The notes below the pieces were generated by a model. That model was given only the letters and a program-made list of their open reading frames with translations. It made no database searches and had not been told where the DNA came from. The translations under genes were made by a program, and so were the position numbers. Below, piece by piece: positions 1 through 11,089 of a stretch of DNA of 64,000 bases. The stretch is from Antedon mediterranea. Taxonomy: Eukaryota > Echinodermata > Crinoidea > Comatulida > Antedonidae. Each line of letters starts with the position of its first letter. The stretch's first letter is position 1. The stretch is from the NCBI RefSeq assembly GCF_964355755.1, contig NC_092679.1, forward strand, positions 1 to 64,000, written 5' to 3'.

Positions 1-110
1 GTAGTTCCGGAGTAGTTCCGGAGTAGTTCCGGAGTAGTTACGGAGTAGTGACGGAGTAGTCACGGAGTAGTTCCGGAGTAGTTCCGGAGTAGTTCCGGAT
101 CGTATCCGGA
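1..110. repeat. 11-bp minisatellite (gtagttccgga)
   Basis: Tandem copies of an 11-bp unit with few changes run from the window edge to about 110. The same family returns at 2290-2890 and 3360-3760, so the array probably starts outside the window. Confidence 0.9.
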
Positions 111-885
111 TATTCACCCCCTGGACATTTACCCCCGGAAAACTACCCCAGACAAGCACCACCTGGACCACTACCCCCTTAGGACAACTATCCCTTTAGG
201 ACAACTACCCCCGGACAAATACACCCCCCCCCCCCCGGACAACTACCCCTTAGGACAACAACCCCCTTAGGACAACTACCCCCTGGACAACTACCCCGGA
301 CAATTACCCCCTAGGAACAATCACCCCCACCCAAGCACAATTACCCCCCCCCCCCCCGGGTAATTACCCCGCGGACAACTACCTCTGACACAATACTCCC
401 CGTAGGACAACTACTTCCTGGACAATACTCCGAGGGAAAATAATCTTTTAGGACAACTACCTCCGTAGGACAACTAACCCCTGGACAACTACCCCCGGAC
501 AATTACCCCTTGGAACAATTACCCCCTGACAATTACCCCCTGACAATTACCCCCTAGGAACAATTACCCCCGGACAATAACCTCCCGGACAATTACCCCC
601 TCCCCCGGACAATTAACCCCCCGGACAATTACCCCCGGACAATTACCCCCCCCCCCCCCCCGGGTAATTACCCCGCGGACAACTACTTCTGACACAATAC
701 TCCCCGTAGGACAACTACCTCCTGGACCTGACAATACTACGAGGGCAAATAATCTTTTAGGACAACTACCTTCGTAGGACAACTAACCCCTGGACAACTA
801 CCACCCAGAAAACTATCCCTTTAGAACATCTACCCCCGGACGGACAACTACCACCCAGACCATTCAACAACCTGACTCTGCAACA
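111..885. repeat. Degenerate 16-18-bp array (ggacaactaccccc type)
   Basis: Irregular tandem copies of a C-rich unit of the form ggacaactaccccc(ttag), with C-runs of 10-13 bases near 227 and 345. Sub-blocks are duplicated: 345-480 resembles 645-800. The reverse complement of the unit forms the array at 1981-2285, so the two arrays make an interrupted inverted repeat around the MITE at 1494-1920. No gene is supported. Confidence 0.85.
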
Positions 886-1484
886 GTGTATAATAGGAAT
901 TAATAACTATATTTTAATTCGTTACTTTGACGAATTACTATTCATTATTGTAAACAAAAGTAAAAGTTTGAACATAAATATAGCCTGGTATAAACTGAAG
1001 ATTGTCGCACATGATCATAGGATAGTCGAACGTATTATATAGTACTCCCTGTATTTACTGTAAAGACTGGGTTTGCTAATAATAATAATAATTTTTGCGT
1101 CAGGACAATGCTTCGATAACCACTGGTCTTAAAAGAATTAATTTTTGTCTCAAATTTGTCATATATGTATTTTTGTACACTTGAAGAATAATATCACTTT
1201 TGATATTTGACCTCAATGTTCACTCACCGAATAAACGGCGATCTTTAAATAAATTCCCCTCAAATAAACAGTGACCATGTCACTCCCATGAAACATCATA
1301 TGGAATAATCGGCGTCTATTTCCAATAGATTATACCCCCTCCCATTGAATAAACAACTTTCTTCCAATAAATGTCCACCTAAAAACCACCTAAACAATAA
1401 ACAGCCCAGGCCGTTTTTTCAATAAATACGGTACTTTAAATCTAGCACATCTAGGGTCTAGCGTGCTGTTAAACAGAATAATCG
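886..1484. other. No gene seen; degenerate repeat with many ataaac words
   Basis: An AT-rich stretch between array and MITE. From about 1220 to 1400 it carries many 'aataaac' words with short C-runs, resembling the reverse complement of sequence inside the Helitron near 61900-62200. It is probably old transposon debris. No exon with acceptable splice sites was found. Confidence 0.4.
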
Positions 1485-1493
1485 GTTAAAAAC

Positions 1494-1920
1494 GGGTGTT
1501 TCGAAACTAGAGATCCGAGACCAGAGACCAGAGACCCGAGACCCAATACGAAAAGAGAGACCTAAATATACGAAAAGGGAGACCCACGTACGAAAAGGGA
1601 GACCCCACTAAACAAAAAGGGAGACCCCACTATACGAAAAGGGAGACCCTAATATACGAAAAGGGAGACCTAAATATACGAAAAGGGAGACCCAAATATA
1701 CGAAAAGGGAGACCCAAATATACAAAATGGGAGACCAAAATATACGAAAAGGAAGACCCACTATAAGAAAAGGGAGACCCCACTATACGAAAAGAGAGAC
1801 CACACTATACGAAAAGGGAGACCCTAATATACGAAAAGGGAGACCCAAATATAGGTCTCCCTTTTCATATTGGGTCTCGTGTCAGGTCTCTGGTCTCGGG
1901 TCTCTAGTTTCGAAACACCC
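1494..1920. mobile_element. 427-bp MITE with 9-bp target site duplication
   Basis: The element begins GGGTGTTTCGAAACTAGAGA and ends in the inverted form CTAGTTTCGAAACACCC. The terminal inverted repeats continue, imperfectly, through the 'ccgagaccagagacc' region to about 60 bp. The flanks are identical 9-mers, GTTAAAAAC at 1485-1493 and 1921-1929. The interior is a tandem array of about 19-20 bp (acgaaaagggagaccc-like) of roughly 15 copies and has no coding capacity. A 9-bp duplication is typical of Mutator-like elements; assignment to that superfamily is inference from duplication length only. Confidence 0.85.
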
Positions 1921-1980
1921 GTTAAAAACAGATGATTTCATTTTTACAGAAACCGGTCCTATATATTTGTCTACTTTTGG

Positions 1981-2285
1981 ATTGGGGGGGGGGGGGGTGG
2001 GTGGTAGTTGACCGGGGGGTAGTTGACCGGGGAGTAGTTGACCGGGGGTAGTTGACCGGGGGTAGTTACCCGGGGGGTAGTTATCCTAAGGGTGTGGTTG
2101 TCCTAAGGGGGTGGTTGTCCGGGGGGTAGTTGTCCGGGGGGTTGTTATCCTAAGGGGGTAGTTGTCCTAAGGGGGTAGTTGTCCTAAGGGGGTAGTTGTC
2201 CGGGGGTAGTTGTCCTAAGGGGGTAGTTGTCCGGGTGGTAAACATCCGGGGGTAACTGTCTAGGGGGTAGGTGTCCTAGAACCGT
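1981..2285. repeat. G-rich array, reverse complement of the 111-885 array
   Basis: Tandem units of gggggtagttgtcctaa and gggtagttgaccgg, the inverse of the left-hand array. It begins after a 12-base G-run near 1985. Confidence 0.85.
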
Positions 2286-2289
2286 GACC

Positions 2290-2890
2290 GATTAGTGACG
2301 GATTAGTGACGGAGTAGTGACGGAGTAATTTCCGAGTAGTTCCCGAGTAGTTTCCGAGTAGTTTCCGAGTAGTTCCCGGGTAGTTCCCGAGTAGTTCCCG
2401 AGTAGTTCCCGAGTAGTTCCCGAGTAGTTCCCGAGTAGTTCCCTAGTAGTTTCCGAGTAGTTCCCAAGTAGTTGCCGAGTAGTTCCCGAGTAGTTCCCGA
2501 GTAGTTCCCAAGTAGTTCCGGGTAGTTCCCGAGTAGAGTTCCCGAGTAGATTTCCAGGTAGTTCCGGGTAGTTCCGGGTAGTTCCGGGTACTTCCGAGTA
2601 GTTCCGAGTAGTTCCAAGTAGTTCCGAGTAGTTCCGAGTATTTCCGAGAAGTTCCGAGTATTTCCGAGTAGTTCCGAATAGTCCTGAGTAGTTTCGAATA
2701 TTTAAAAAGAAGTTCCGAGTAGTTCCGAGTATTTCCGAGTAGTTCCAAGGAGTTCCAAAGAGTTCCAAGTAGTGACGAGTAGTTCCGAGTAGTTCCGAGC
2801 AGTTCCGAGTAGTTCCGAGAAGTTCCGAGAAGTTCCAAGTAGTTCCGAGTAGTTCCGAGTAGTTCCGAGTAGTTCCGAGTATTTTTTTTT
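2290..2890. repeat. 11-bp minisatellite (gagtagttccc / gagtagttccg)
   Basis: About 55 tandem copies of an 11-bp unit. Two sub-families are visible: 'ttcccgagtag' at about 2330-2520 and 'ttccgagtag' at about 2580-2880. Because three units make 33 bases, long open frames appear on the minus strand (LLGTTRNYSE repeats); these are artefacts of the repeat. Confidence 0.9.
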
Positions 2891-3365
2891 TTTTATTCAG
2901 TATTTTACACAGAAACATCAATCAAATCTTCCAGAATTAACAAGAAATTGTTGTACATAATAAAATAATAAAGCATTTTCACAATTCGGAAGAAGATCGG
3001 AACCAAAAATAAAAATTTCACTTAAAAATGTAAAATTAAATGTTAAAGAAAAATCCTTGGCTAAGATATCCTCAAAAATTGAGTTAGCGCTTACAAGTAG
3101 AATATCTCTTTGTGTATTATAATTAGGGCAGTAACATAAGAAATGAAGCGGATTCTCAACATTAAAGCCACAAGTACAATTTGGATTGTCCCGAAGTCTA
3201 TGTAAGAATAAATGCGAATTGAGACAGCTGAAACCAAGTTGGAATCTAGTGTGAATTTGGTTAATCTTCTTATCACCTGTATCATAATAAGAACGTTTTT
3301 TGTTTTAAACAAATTGGATTTCAGTAGCAATTTTTAAAACTCAACAAGAGATGAGGAATTTTTTA
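2882..3365 (-). mobile_element. 5'-truncated non-LTR retrotransposon (LINE) inside the minisatellite
   Basis: Read on the minus strand, this insert ends with AATAAA running directly into a run of A bases that abuts the 11-bp array. It has a decayed 5' end at about 3365, where the array resumes. It carries the C-terminal part of a LINE ORF2 (see 2918-3301). Tail, polyadenylation signal and 5' truncation are what target-primed reverse transcription leaves behind. Target duplications cannot be defined because the target is itself repetitive. Confidence 0.75.
2918..3301 (-). pseudogene. LINE ORF2 C-terminal fragment (reverse transcriptase tail)
   Basis: A continuous minus-strand frame starts near 3301 and stops at 2918-2920. 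It reads KKRSYYDTGDKKINQIHTRF, then LGFSCLNSHLFLHRLRDNP, then a Cys/His pattern NCTCGFNVENPLHFLCYCPN. The spacing C-x-C-x8-H-x3-C-x-C and the preceding 'RF.LGFS.LN.HLF..R' block are typical of the region after the reverse transcriptase domain in CR1/Jockey-type non-LTR elements. There is no start codon, and the frame closes upstream near 3305, so this is a dead fragment. Clade assignment is open; that it is LINE-derived is fairly secure. Confidence 0.75.
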
Positions 3366-3760
3366 TTTCATTATTTATCGAGTAGTTCCGATAAGTTCCG
3401 AGTATTTCCGAGTATTTCCGAGTATTTCCAAGTAGTTCCGAGTAGTTCCGAATATTGACGAGTAGTTCCGAGAAGTTTCGAATAGTTCCGAATAGTTCCG
3501 AATAGTTCCGAGTAGTTCCGAGTAGTATCAAGTAATTCCGAGTAGTATCAAGTAATTCCGAGTAGTATCAAGTAATTCCGAGAAGTTCCGAGTAATTCCG
3601 AAAAGTTCCGAGTAGTTCCGAGAAGTTCCGAGTAGTTCTGAGTAGTTCCTAGAAGTTCTGAGTAGTTCCGAGTAGTTCCGAGTAGTCCCGTGTAGTTCCG
3701 AGTAGTTCCAAATAGTTCCGAGTAGTATCAAGTAGTTCCGAGAAGTTCTGAGGAGTTTCC
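3360..3760. repeat. 11-bp minisatellite, continuation
   Basis: Resumption of the 2290-2890 array on the far side of the LINE insert, with a small higher-order block (agtagtatcaagtaattccg, about 22 bp) repeated around 3520-3590. Confidence 0.9.
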
Positions 3761-4215
3761 TTGAGAGCTTGTTTTTTAATTAAACAACATTCAATTGCTA
3801 AAATAGACCTGAATTTTTCTTGTTTGAGTTTACCTTAGTTCCTTGTGATAAACACTAATAATTTCATTCAATAAAAATAAATTGAAAGGTACAGTTACGT
3901 AATTTCTGTGATTTTCCTTGATAGCGTGTTTTTTAATTAAACAGCATTCAATTGCTTAAATAGACCTGACTTTTTCTTGATTGAGTTTACCTTAGTAGTT
4001 CCATGTGATGAACACTAATAATTTCATTCAATAAAAATAAATTTAAAGGTACAGTTACGTAATTTCTGTGATTTTCCTTGAGAGCGTGTTTTTTAATTAA
4101 ACAGCATTCAATTGCTTTATAGACTTGATTTTATCTTGTTTGACTTTACTTTAGTTCTATGTGATGAACACTAATAATTTCATTTAATAAAAATAAATTT
4201 AAAGGTACAGTTATG
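3757..4215. repeat. About 155-bp tandem repeat, three copies
   Basis: Three tandem units start near 3757, 3913 and 4074, each beginning 'ttccttgagagc.tg' and ending 'aaaggtacagttacg'. Further copies of the same unit lie at about 5847-5958 (partial) and 5958-6110. Non-coding. Confidence 0.85.
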
Positions 4216-5640
4216 CAATAGTTAAATAGTATTCAATTCAAATCCCCATTTTATAACCACCATGAGTGCGGGTCCATTTAAACAAGCTGGGCAAGCTGTA
4301 AATTGTATTAATCCACTATGTATGTATGCATATTGTTTACTAATTGAATAGCCGGCATTGTAACCTTAAATAACACTGTAGGCCTAGTAAGTAACCAAGT
4401 CTTTTATAAAATTTTAGTGGTTAGAGGTTCATATTTATTATTAGAATTTTTACAGGCACATTTAAAAATAGATTAGAAAAATATGGCATAAGCAGAATTA
4501 TATCATCAATAAGAATATACAAAAGGAGCGCCGTGATGGGAAGAGACCAACCGGTGACAAAGTAACTTTAGAGCGGTCAGAATTCCCTGACTTGCACTGA
4601 AGGGCTAGTGTTGCCCGACAGCTCTGCTAACTTTTCTGGCTGTTTACTTTATCGTTTTGATTTAGCTTTTTGCTTTTTTTTTGTATCTCCATTGAGATCC
4701 AGCCACTGATACCCACAGCATTGTCATTTTTTAAAAGTAATTTGCCTTTGGATTTATATATATATATAAATCCAAAGGCAAATATATATATATAGGCTTA
4801 TTACAAAGTGTTATTAAATTTGACGACATTTAGAACATCGGCAACTTACCAAAGAAACGCTTGACTGAAAATTAACTTTATATGATTTTTATTTTACATC
4901 GGCCGGGTTTAACGCTAAACCGCCTGTTCTATTCTATTCTGAATTGTACCACCAAAAACCCATGTTTTCAAAGTGTAAGATAAGTTGTTTCCGATCAACG
5001 ATCCATTCTAAACAAAAAAATCTCTCAGCACCAAATTTTTGGTTTGGCGGTATAAGGTACGATATTACATAATATTCAATAGTTTTGTAATTAATCGATA
5101 CTATTAATTCCAACAAACAAATGGTAGGGCTACTTAAAATTATTTATGTGGTCCATAGTTACCAACCGTCTCGCATCGTTCGGGACGGTCCCGCATTTCA
5201 AGTGATTTTTAATGAAACACGCGTTTTAACCTAAGTAGGCCTATATACGATACGTTATCATTTTTTATCACAATTTGAGAGGAAAATGCATTCAAATTAA
5301 TTGGTATATTTTAAAAGTATAGAACATTATACGAGTAGGCCTATTTATATTATTACACTACACATCAATAAAATACATAATATCAGGGGAAAGTTTAATG
5401 TGTCCGTGGTCGCTCGCCGTGACGAGGATGGGCCTATAATCATGCGTTTGTCATGATCGCAATTAAACATGACATGATTTTGTGTGCGTTTATAAAAGGT
5501 AAACCCAATTTTCTTGCTATTGGTTGGTGGATCAGTTCAATTTTTACCCTCCCAAAAATGTTTTTTGAATAAAATAAATTCCAGAATCAGCATGAAAATC
5601 GTTGAATTATAGATTAACAAAAAAAAAGAGTAATATACAA
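4216..5640. other. AT-rich, no gene supported; contains a perfect palindrome
   Basis: No exon supported by homology or paired splice sites was found. The only notable structure is the palindrome at 4740-4783. Short open frames here look random. Confidence 0.4.
4740..4783. repeat. 44-bp perfect palindrome
   Basis: From atttgcctttggattt through a TA core to aaatccaaaggcaaat every base pairs with its mirror, with no spacer. It is followed by another (TA)n run. It could extrude a cruciform, or be a TA-microsatellite flanked by a recent inverted duplication. Confidence 0.9.
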
Positions 5641-5647
5641 TCTAATA

Positions 5648-6475
5648 ATATTTGTATCGAGAAGAGATGCCATTCATCATGAATTCATCTCTCAGGTTGG
5701 TAAGTATTGTGGTCATCGTTAAATTGGTTGTTATTACAACAATTAAATACTTAATAAGTACAAGAAAACAAACTCGCTCTAAAAATAACAGAAATTGCAT
5801 ATTTAACTTGGGACTTTGTTTATGTTTAATTTTAGGTTTGTTATATTGGACCTGATTTTTTCTTGTTTGAGTTTACTTTAGTTACATGTGATGAACACTA
5901 ATAATTTCATTTAATAAAAATAAATTTAAAGGTACAGTTACGTAGTTTCTGTGATTTTTCTTGAGAGCGTGTTTTTTAATTAAACAGCATTCAATTGCTT
6001 AAATACACCTGATATTTTCTTGTTTGAGTTTATTTTAGTTCCATGTGATGAACACTAATAATTTCATTTAATAAAAATAAATTTAAAGGTACAGTTACGT
6101 AATTTTTCTTGAGAGAGAATATTTGCATCGTTTACCGTACCGGAATACAAGAGGTGCCATTCATCATGAATTTTACGTGCGAGTGTAATATTTCCGGCCA
6201 CGAGTACCAGTGAACTAAATTTGTTTCCATCGCAAGTCGCCACGAGGGGGTGGGGGCTGTAAATACTTTGTGTCCGATCACGCATTTTAAATCTCTCAGG
6301 TTGGTAAGTATGGTGGTCATCGTTAAATTGGTTGTTATTACTTAAAAGTATTTAATTGTATGTATTAAAATAAGTACAACAAAACAAACTCGCTCTGAAA
6401 ATAACAGAAATTGCATATTTAACTTGGGACTTTGTTTATGTTTAATTTTAGGTTTGTTATATTGGAACAAAATTA
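5648..6475. repeat. Duplicated block of about 190 bp plus 155-bp units
   Basis: The block running from 'gccattcatcatgaatt' to 'taggtttgttatattgga' at about 5660-5850 is repeated at about 6155-6468. The second copy carries an extra GC-richer stretch, about 6168-6290, absent from the first. Between them are 1.5 copies of the 155-bp unit of 3757-4215. The extra stretch is open on the minus strand for about 60 codons but matches no family I recognise. Confidence 0.75.
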
Positions 6476-7589
6476 GAGCAGTAAAAAGAGCATGTTAAAA
6501 AGATGAATCTGTCATTGAGTAAGATGAAACTTAAATTGAATTAAAACCGATTTTCTTAATAATCATACTTAGAGATGCAAATCATCAAAATAATATTTAT
6601 ATGAAATTTAAACACTTTTATAGCCTATGCATGTACGCCTGTGCCATGTTATGCTTTAAAAAAATTATCCAGTATAGTATGACCCGTGCCGGGTATTTTC
6701 TTTTTAATATCGTCGATGGAAAATTGCCTTGACTTGATCATTTTGAATTTATATCTCCATATTTTGACCTCGTGTTATTTCTTGTATACGGCAATTGAAA
6801 GTTCGGAACTAATTTTTGTTTTGTTTTTAAAATCGCTTGATATCGTTTAGACTATCTCAACTCTAATCAATACTAATAATATCAAATTATTATTATCATT
6901 TCATTCATTATAAATTTAATCATTTCATTTAGATTGGATAATTTAAATACAAAATGTAATGAAAAAAAAAACGATCTGTACGTTAAGACATTGAGAAACA
7001 AAGACATGAGAAAAATAAGATCACACTCTACGTTAAAATATTATCGTTTATTCAAACATCAGTACAAAGTAAACCATATTTTAAATGTTCATAATCCAAA
7101 CATGAAGAAATCCATGATCTAAAGTACAAATATGGGTATATCAAATATTTATCACCCACCTCCCTCAGATGAAATTCCTCTTTGGGAATTTAAACGGCTA
7201 TCCCTGGTACCATATGATATTATTGTGCTTTTTCATTATTATCCTGTGTTTGGGATCTTGCAAGATGTAAGATTATTTAAGGTGTTTTATTTGTTTTTCT
7301 TACCAAACATAACTTAATATTTTACATTCTGGATCTACCAAGAAAAGAACTAATTTCTGATTGAGCAGTAATAAAGACACTGTTGTCACAAGCATTGCAA
7401 GTAATCACACAAATTATAAGAAAGGACATACTGTACAGTAAATTACTGCATTAATTATTCACATCATAAATGACCCACTTTATAGTTTTGCATTCAAATG
7501 GAACAGAATAACAACAATGCCTAAAAAACGCTGCCAATCATAATTTTGGTAAGTTAAAGTAAATTTTTAAATGGCTAAAAAGTGACTAA
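6476..7589. other. AT-rich intergenic, nothing recognised
   Basis: Only short random-looking open frames. This is the 3' flank of SNRPD2, which is transcribed leftwards. Confidence 0.4.
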
Positions 7590-8035
7590 TCATTTAGCTG
7601 TTGCCAGTGGATTTCTTAGTACGAGTATTACGCTATCACCACGTAGGAACATCTTTGAAATGTAACGATCTTTGTTTACAGGTTTTGATTTCTTCTTTCC
7701 TTTGCCAGATTTTGGCACTTCTGTCCACATTTCTTTTACATTTTCTAGAACCATATTACAATGCCTATTATAAAAAGAAATAAATCATCACCATATAAGC
7801 AATCATTTTCTAGAACAGTATTCCAAAACAGAACATAAAACTGTTTATGAATATAAAATACCTGTCAAAAGCTTTAACTCGGCCTAATAACTTCTTGTTA
7901 TTCCTACAATTGATAAGGACTTGTGTGTTATTTTTAACTGACTGTGTAAGTACAGAAAGAGGACCAGTGTTGAATTCTTCCTCCTCTCGCTTTGCAAGTT
8001 CCTCGGCTGTTAATTCACTTTTGGGTTTGGCCAAT
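7590..8035 (-). CDS. SNRPD2: Small nuclear ribonucleoprotein Sm D2 (SNRPD2), last two exons
   Basis: Sm D2 is one of seven Sm proteins that ring U1, U2, U4 and U5 snRNAs to make spliceosomal snRNPs. Two exons are visible: 8035-7862 and 7764-7590, with GT-AG junctions whose phases agree (GACAG|gtatt, then atag|GCATTG). The 115 residues start [20 protein letters not shown], continue with the signature block [20 protein letters not shown] and the Sm motif, then [20 protein letters not shown], and end [17 protein letters not shown]. This matches human SNRPD2 almost residue for residue. The first exon, which in human carries only the initiator Met and about one codon, was not located upstream (8036-9300), so the start is missing here. 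Nothing suggests a pseudogene: an intron is kept and the frame is intact. Confidence 0.95.
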
Positions 8036-9305
8036 CTATAAAAAAATATATATATATTAAGAATTGTTGTTTACAAGATGCAATCAAAGTACCATTTGGA
8101 AAACAATAAACTGTAAAATAATTAAAATGCGCAAGGCTTGATTGTTCAGATAATTATGAGTTGTAAGGTCATAATATATTGATATGATAAACACAATCAT
8201 ACACATTTCTTTTCCTTTGACATTCAAATACAGTTTATCTCGAAAAGCAGCCAATCATACATAATCTTGAAAAGAAGCCTAGGTGGGCTTGATTTTGAAA
8301 AGGGCTTCTTTTCGAGATTACTTATTGCAGCCCAAAGAGGGAGCTTCCTTTCGATTCCAGGACAATTCGGCCCACATTTGGGCCGAAACATCCCACTTTG
8401 TGGGCCGAAACGTCTCACTTCAGACAATTCATATTCCTTTTTTTTTTGTATATCAAGTTTTTAAAGGTGTTTAAACAATCCGTAATTTATTGATATTGAC
8501 AATGTTGCTATAAAGTATAATATATCAAATAAATTACTAAAAAAACATAATTTATTGACAAGTATATGTATATTGTTTAATAATATTATGGTTATGATTT
8601 TTCAAAATGAAGAAATAAAAATACTCTAAAAAAAAATCTCATCGCCGATATGATAGTTTTACATGCAGGTATTTTAGAAAAATTAGACGCTACATTTTGA
8701 CCATGGGAAAACCATCGTACAGTATTGTATGCATGTTTTTTAAAAAGGAGAATCTCCAGTTAGCAGAAACACGTAGCAGCCAGAAGGTGCAGCTCCGATT
8801 GGTTTCAGAAATTGTGAATTGCTTTTCAATCAACAGTGTTCAATGATCATTTTACTGAAATGCGGCGCAATTACGGGGGTTCCCCCCTGATGAGCTAACG
8901 CATCGTTTAGTGCGACAGTTTGAAGTAATTACGTTGGGCTTCCTATCTGATGGGGGGAGCGTAGCCAATCGACTGTGACCTGAGGCTAATTAATAAGTAC
9001 TACATGGCGGGGCTTCCTCCGTTTATTCCTAAACGTTCCGTGTTATTTTGCGTTCAAATTACGCAAGAATATATCATTTGCGTAATTTTATATAGCATTA
9101 CTAAAACAATTAATTTGTCATAAGCTTGTTTATTGTGTTATACCAATAACAATGTAGCTCAGGACTACAAAACATAATGTGAAAATAAACTAAAACAGAG
9201 GAAAATTGGTCAGTAGTACTTAATCTTCAAGAGTCAGCAGTCCCATATTTATCTTCTTTCCTGTGTGAAATTCTACTATTAAAATGAAAGAAAAAATTAA
9301 AAACA
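8036..9305. other. SNRPD2 upstream flank; small inverted-repeat debris
   Basis: Should contain the SNRPD2 promoter and first exon, but I could not fix a start codon with a good donor. At 8270-8320 'gaaaagaagcc' and 'ggcttcttttc' face each other, and at 8370-8420 'gggccgaaac' occurs twice, both looking like transposon fragments. At 8870-9030 the sequence is more CpG-rich. No coding exon supported. Confidence 0.35.
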
Positions 9306-9306
9306 T

Positions 9307-10510
9307 ATGCGAGGCCTCACCACAAAATGAGTCGCATCGTAAGTGAGGTCAAATTACGATAATTAACAAAATAAGGCCCGTGGTCATTTTTTTACAACTT
9401 TTTTATCACGATTATAAAAAACTATATTTTGAATGAATTTTTTTACCATAAAGTGGTATACACAATCATTTAAAAAGACAGGTTGACCCCCATCTTTTGG
9501 GATTAGGCGATGAATTTTAGAATTTTGCGACATTTTGGAGGAGTATTTTTGTAGGCCTGGGGGAGGACGTCGTACAGTAGGCGATAATGAAGAAGAAGAC
9601 ATCGGCCCTGATGACGACGAGGAGGGCATGGCCATAGAGTTAGAAGAAGCTTTTGCTGTTATTGAAGAAAACAATGAACTTGACTGGGATCTAAAAGAAG
9701 GGGGCCTAATAATCGAACCAGATCCAGTTCAAAACAAGTTAGACCAGGTAGTTTGTGATAAAGAGAATGGAGACCCTGAGATCAATGATGTGAACATACA
9801 TTGTTAAATTGCGCCCTCAATGTAAGAAAATGATGACGTCATCGGTTATTTTAAGCGTACGTAAAATCCAGGGAACGTAAAATCAGGGTACGTAAAACGA
9901 AGGTTCTTTTCTATCAAAGTTAATATGTAAAAAATGGTATTGAGATATTTTGTATTAGGTTTTGAAAAGTGCAATTTCGGAAATAAAAAAAAAATTTCCA
10001 TAAAGGGATTTTGTGTTTTGAATTTAAGCGTTAGTCCAACATGGTCTAAAATATCCCCCACACTTGGAAGTGGGAGAGGTTAAAATTAATTATTGTCCAC
10101 CAGGTGTGGATGAGTTGTCTGATTTGAATGTCTCATCATTACGGGTAGTTGTCATTTGATTGCATAATTTCAAAATGGGGAGGGGGAATTTTTTTTTTTA
10201 TATTAGCACATTATTCACGTCATATTTCAATTTTATTAGCCAACATCTTCATGCTGTTGCTAAGGAGGTTTTAAATCACACTAAAATACTTTGTAACTTT
10301 TTGTTGACCAAACTTTAAAGCTGGTTTACTTACAAAGAAGTTTTAAAAAATTCAAATTTTCAAACGGTCATAACTCTGGATATATATATGCTACCACATT
10401 GATTCAAACACTAGATTACAGCTAATAATGTGTTCTATCCATTTTTCATAGTAATTCAATATTTTAATTTCTGAACAAATGACTCATTTTGTGGTAAGGC
10501 CTCACATATA
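9307..10510. mobile_element. Inverted-repeat DNA element, about 1.2 kb
   Basis: The left end reads TGCGAGGCCTCACCACAAAA followed by TGAGTC. The right end, near 10481-10510, is its inverse: gactcattttgtgg then taaggcctcaca. That is about 28 bp of terminal inverted repeat with two mismatches. The flanks allow a TA duplication but do not prove one. The interior includes the acidic open frame at 9535-9807. Superfamily not assignable from what is visible. Confidence 0.55.
9535..9807 (+). CDS. Acidic open reading frame inside the 9307-10510 element, unrecognised
   Basis: About 90 codons are open to a stop at 9805-9807. There is no upstream ATG; the first in-frame ATG is in 'EGMAIELEEAF'. Composition is far from random: an Asp/Glu-rich block (EEEDIGPDDDEEG) precedes a Glu/Asn/Asp-rich segment. 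Acidic N-terminal tails occur in several DNA transposases, so a decayed transposase N-terminus is one reading, but no catalytic motif is present and no family match is claimed. Confidence 0.2.
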   Translation: MEEYFCRPGGGRRTVGDNEEEDIGPDDDEEGMAIELEEAFAVIEENNELDWDLKEGGLIIEPDPVQNKLDQVVCDKENGDPEINDVNIHC

Positions 10511-10919
10511 TGATGATACCCACAATGATGAATACAACAATTGTATATTATTCTTTAATCAAAAATACGAAACTCATGCCAGAAATAATGCAAATTATAG
10601 TATTTATTGGGTGCTTTAAACATTAGTAACTACTCTATTATATAGAACGCAACTGTTTACTCTATCAAGAGTTAATTATGTCCTGTGAGGCCTCCGTACT
10701 TTTATCGGCAGGCCTAGCAATGATTCTCGCGAAGCTAAGCTGGTGATGTATTTCTGAAGGGTGCTCAGTATTAATTGATTAAAAATAGTTATAAATAAAA
10801 AATTATCGATATTTTACAATTTTATGCATGCAGGATGTTGTAGACAACTTGTGAGTAGGTTAGATAGTATTGAAACAATTGCGAGTAATTTTAAGGGGTG
10901 GGTACGAAACTGCATTAGC

Positions 10920-11050
10920 GCCACTTTGCGATGCGGCAACTGTGTCGGGGCGACTTTGTTTTGGGGCGACTTTGCAATGGGGCGACTTTGTACTGTAAGG
11001 GCCGACTTTGTATGGGGCGACTTTGCAATGGCCCATGATGGGGCGACTTG
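10920..11050 (+). repeat. Degenerate 12-bp repeat (ggggcgactttg)
   Basis: About seven imperfect copies of ggggcgactttg with short spacers ('taagg', 'caat'). Confidence 0.7.
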
Positions 11051-11089
11051 ACCAGCATCCCGGAGTTACCAGGCCTAGTTATAATTTAA

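Noticed and set aside
2292-3731. Minus-strand repetitive ORFs (LLGTTRNYSE repeats) as a repeat protein
   Set aside because: An 11-bp unit read three times gives 33 bases and stays open in several frames by arithmetic; there is no start context, splice structure or amino-acid-level conservation.
6064-6320. Minus-strand ORFs as a coding exon
   Set aside because: GC-richer and open, but lies in a duplicated repeat block, with no family match and no consistent splice sites.
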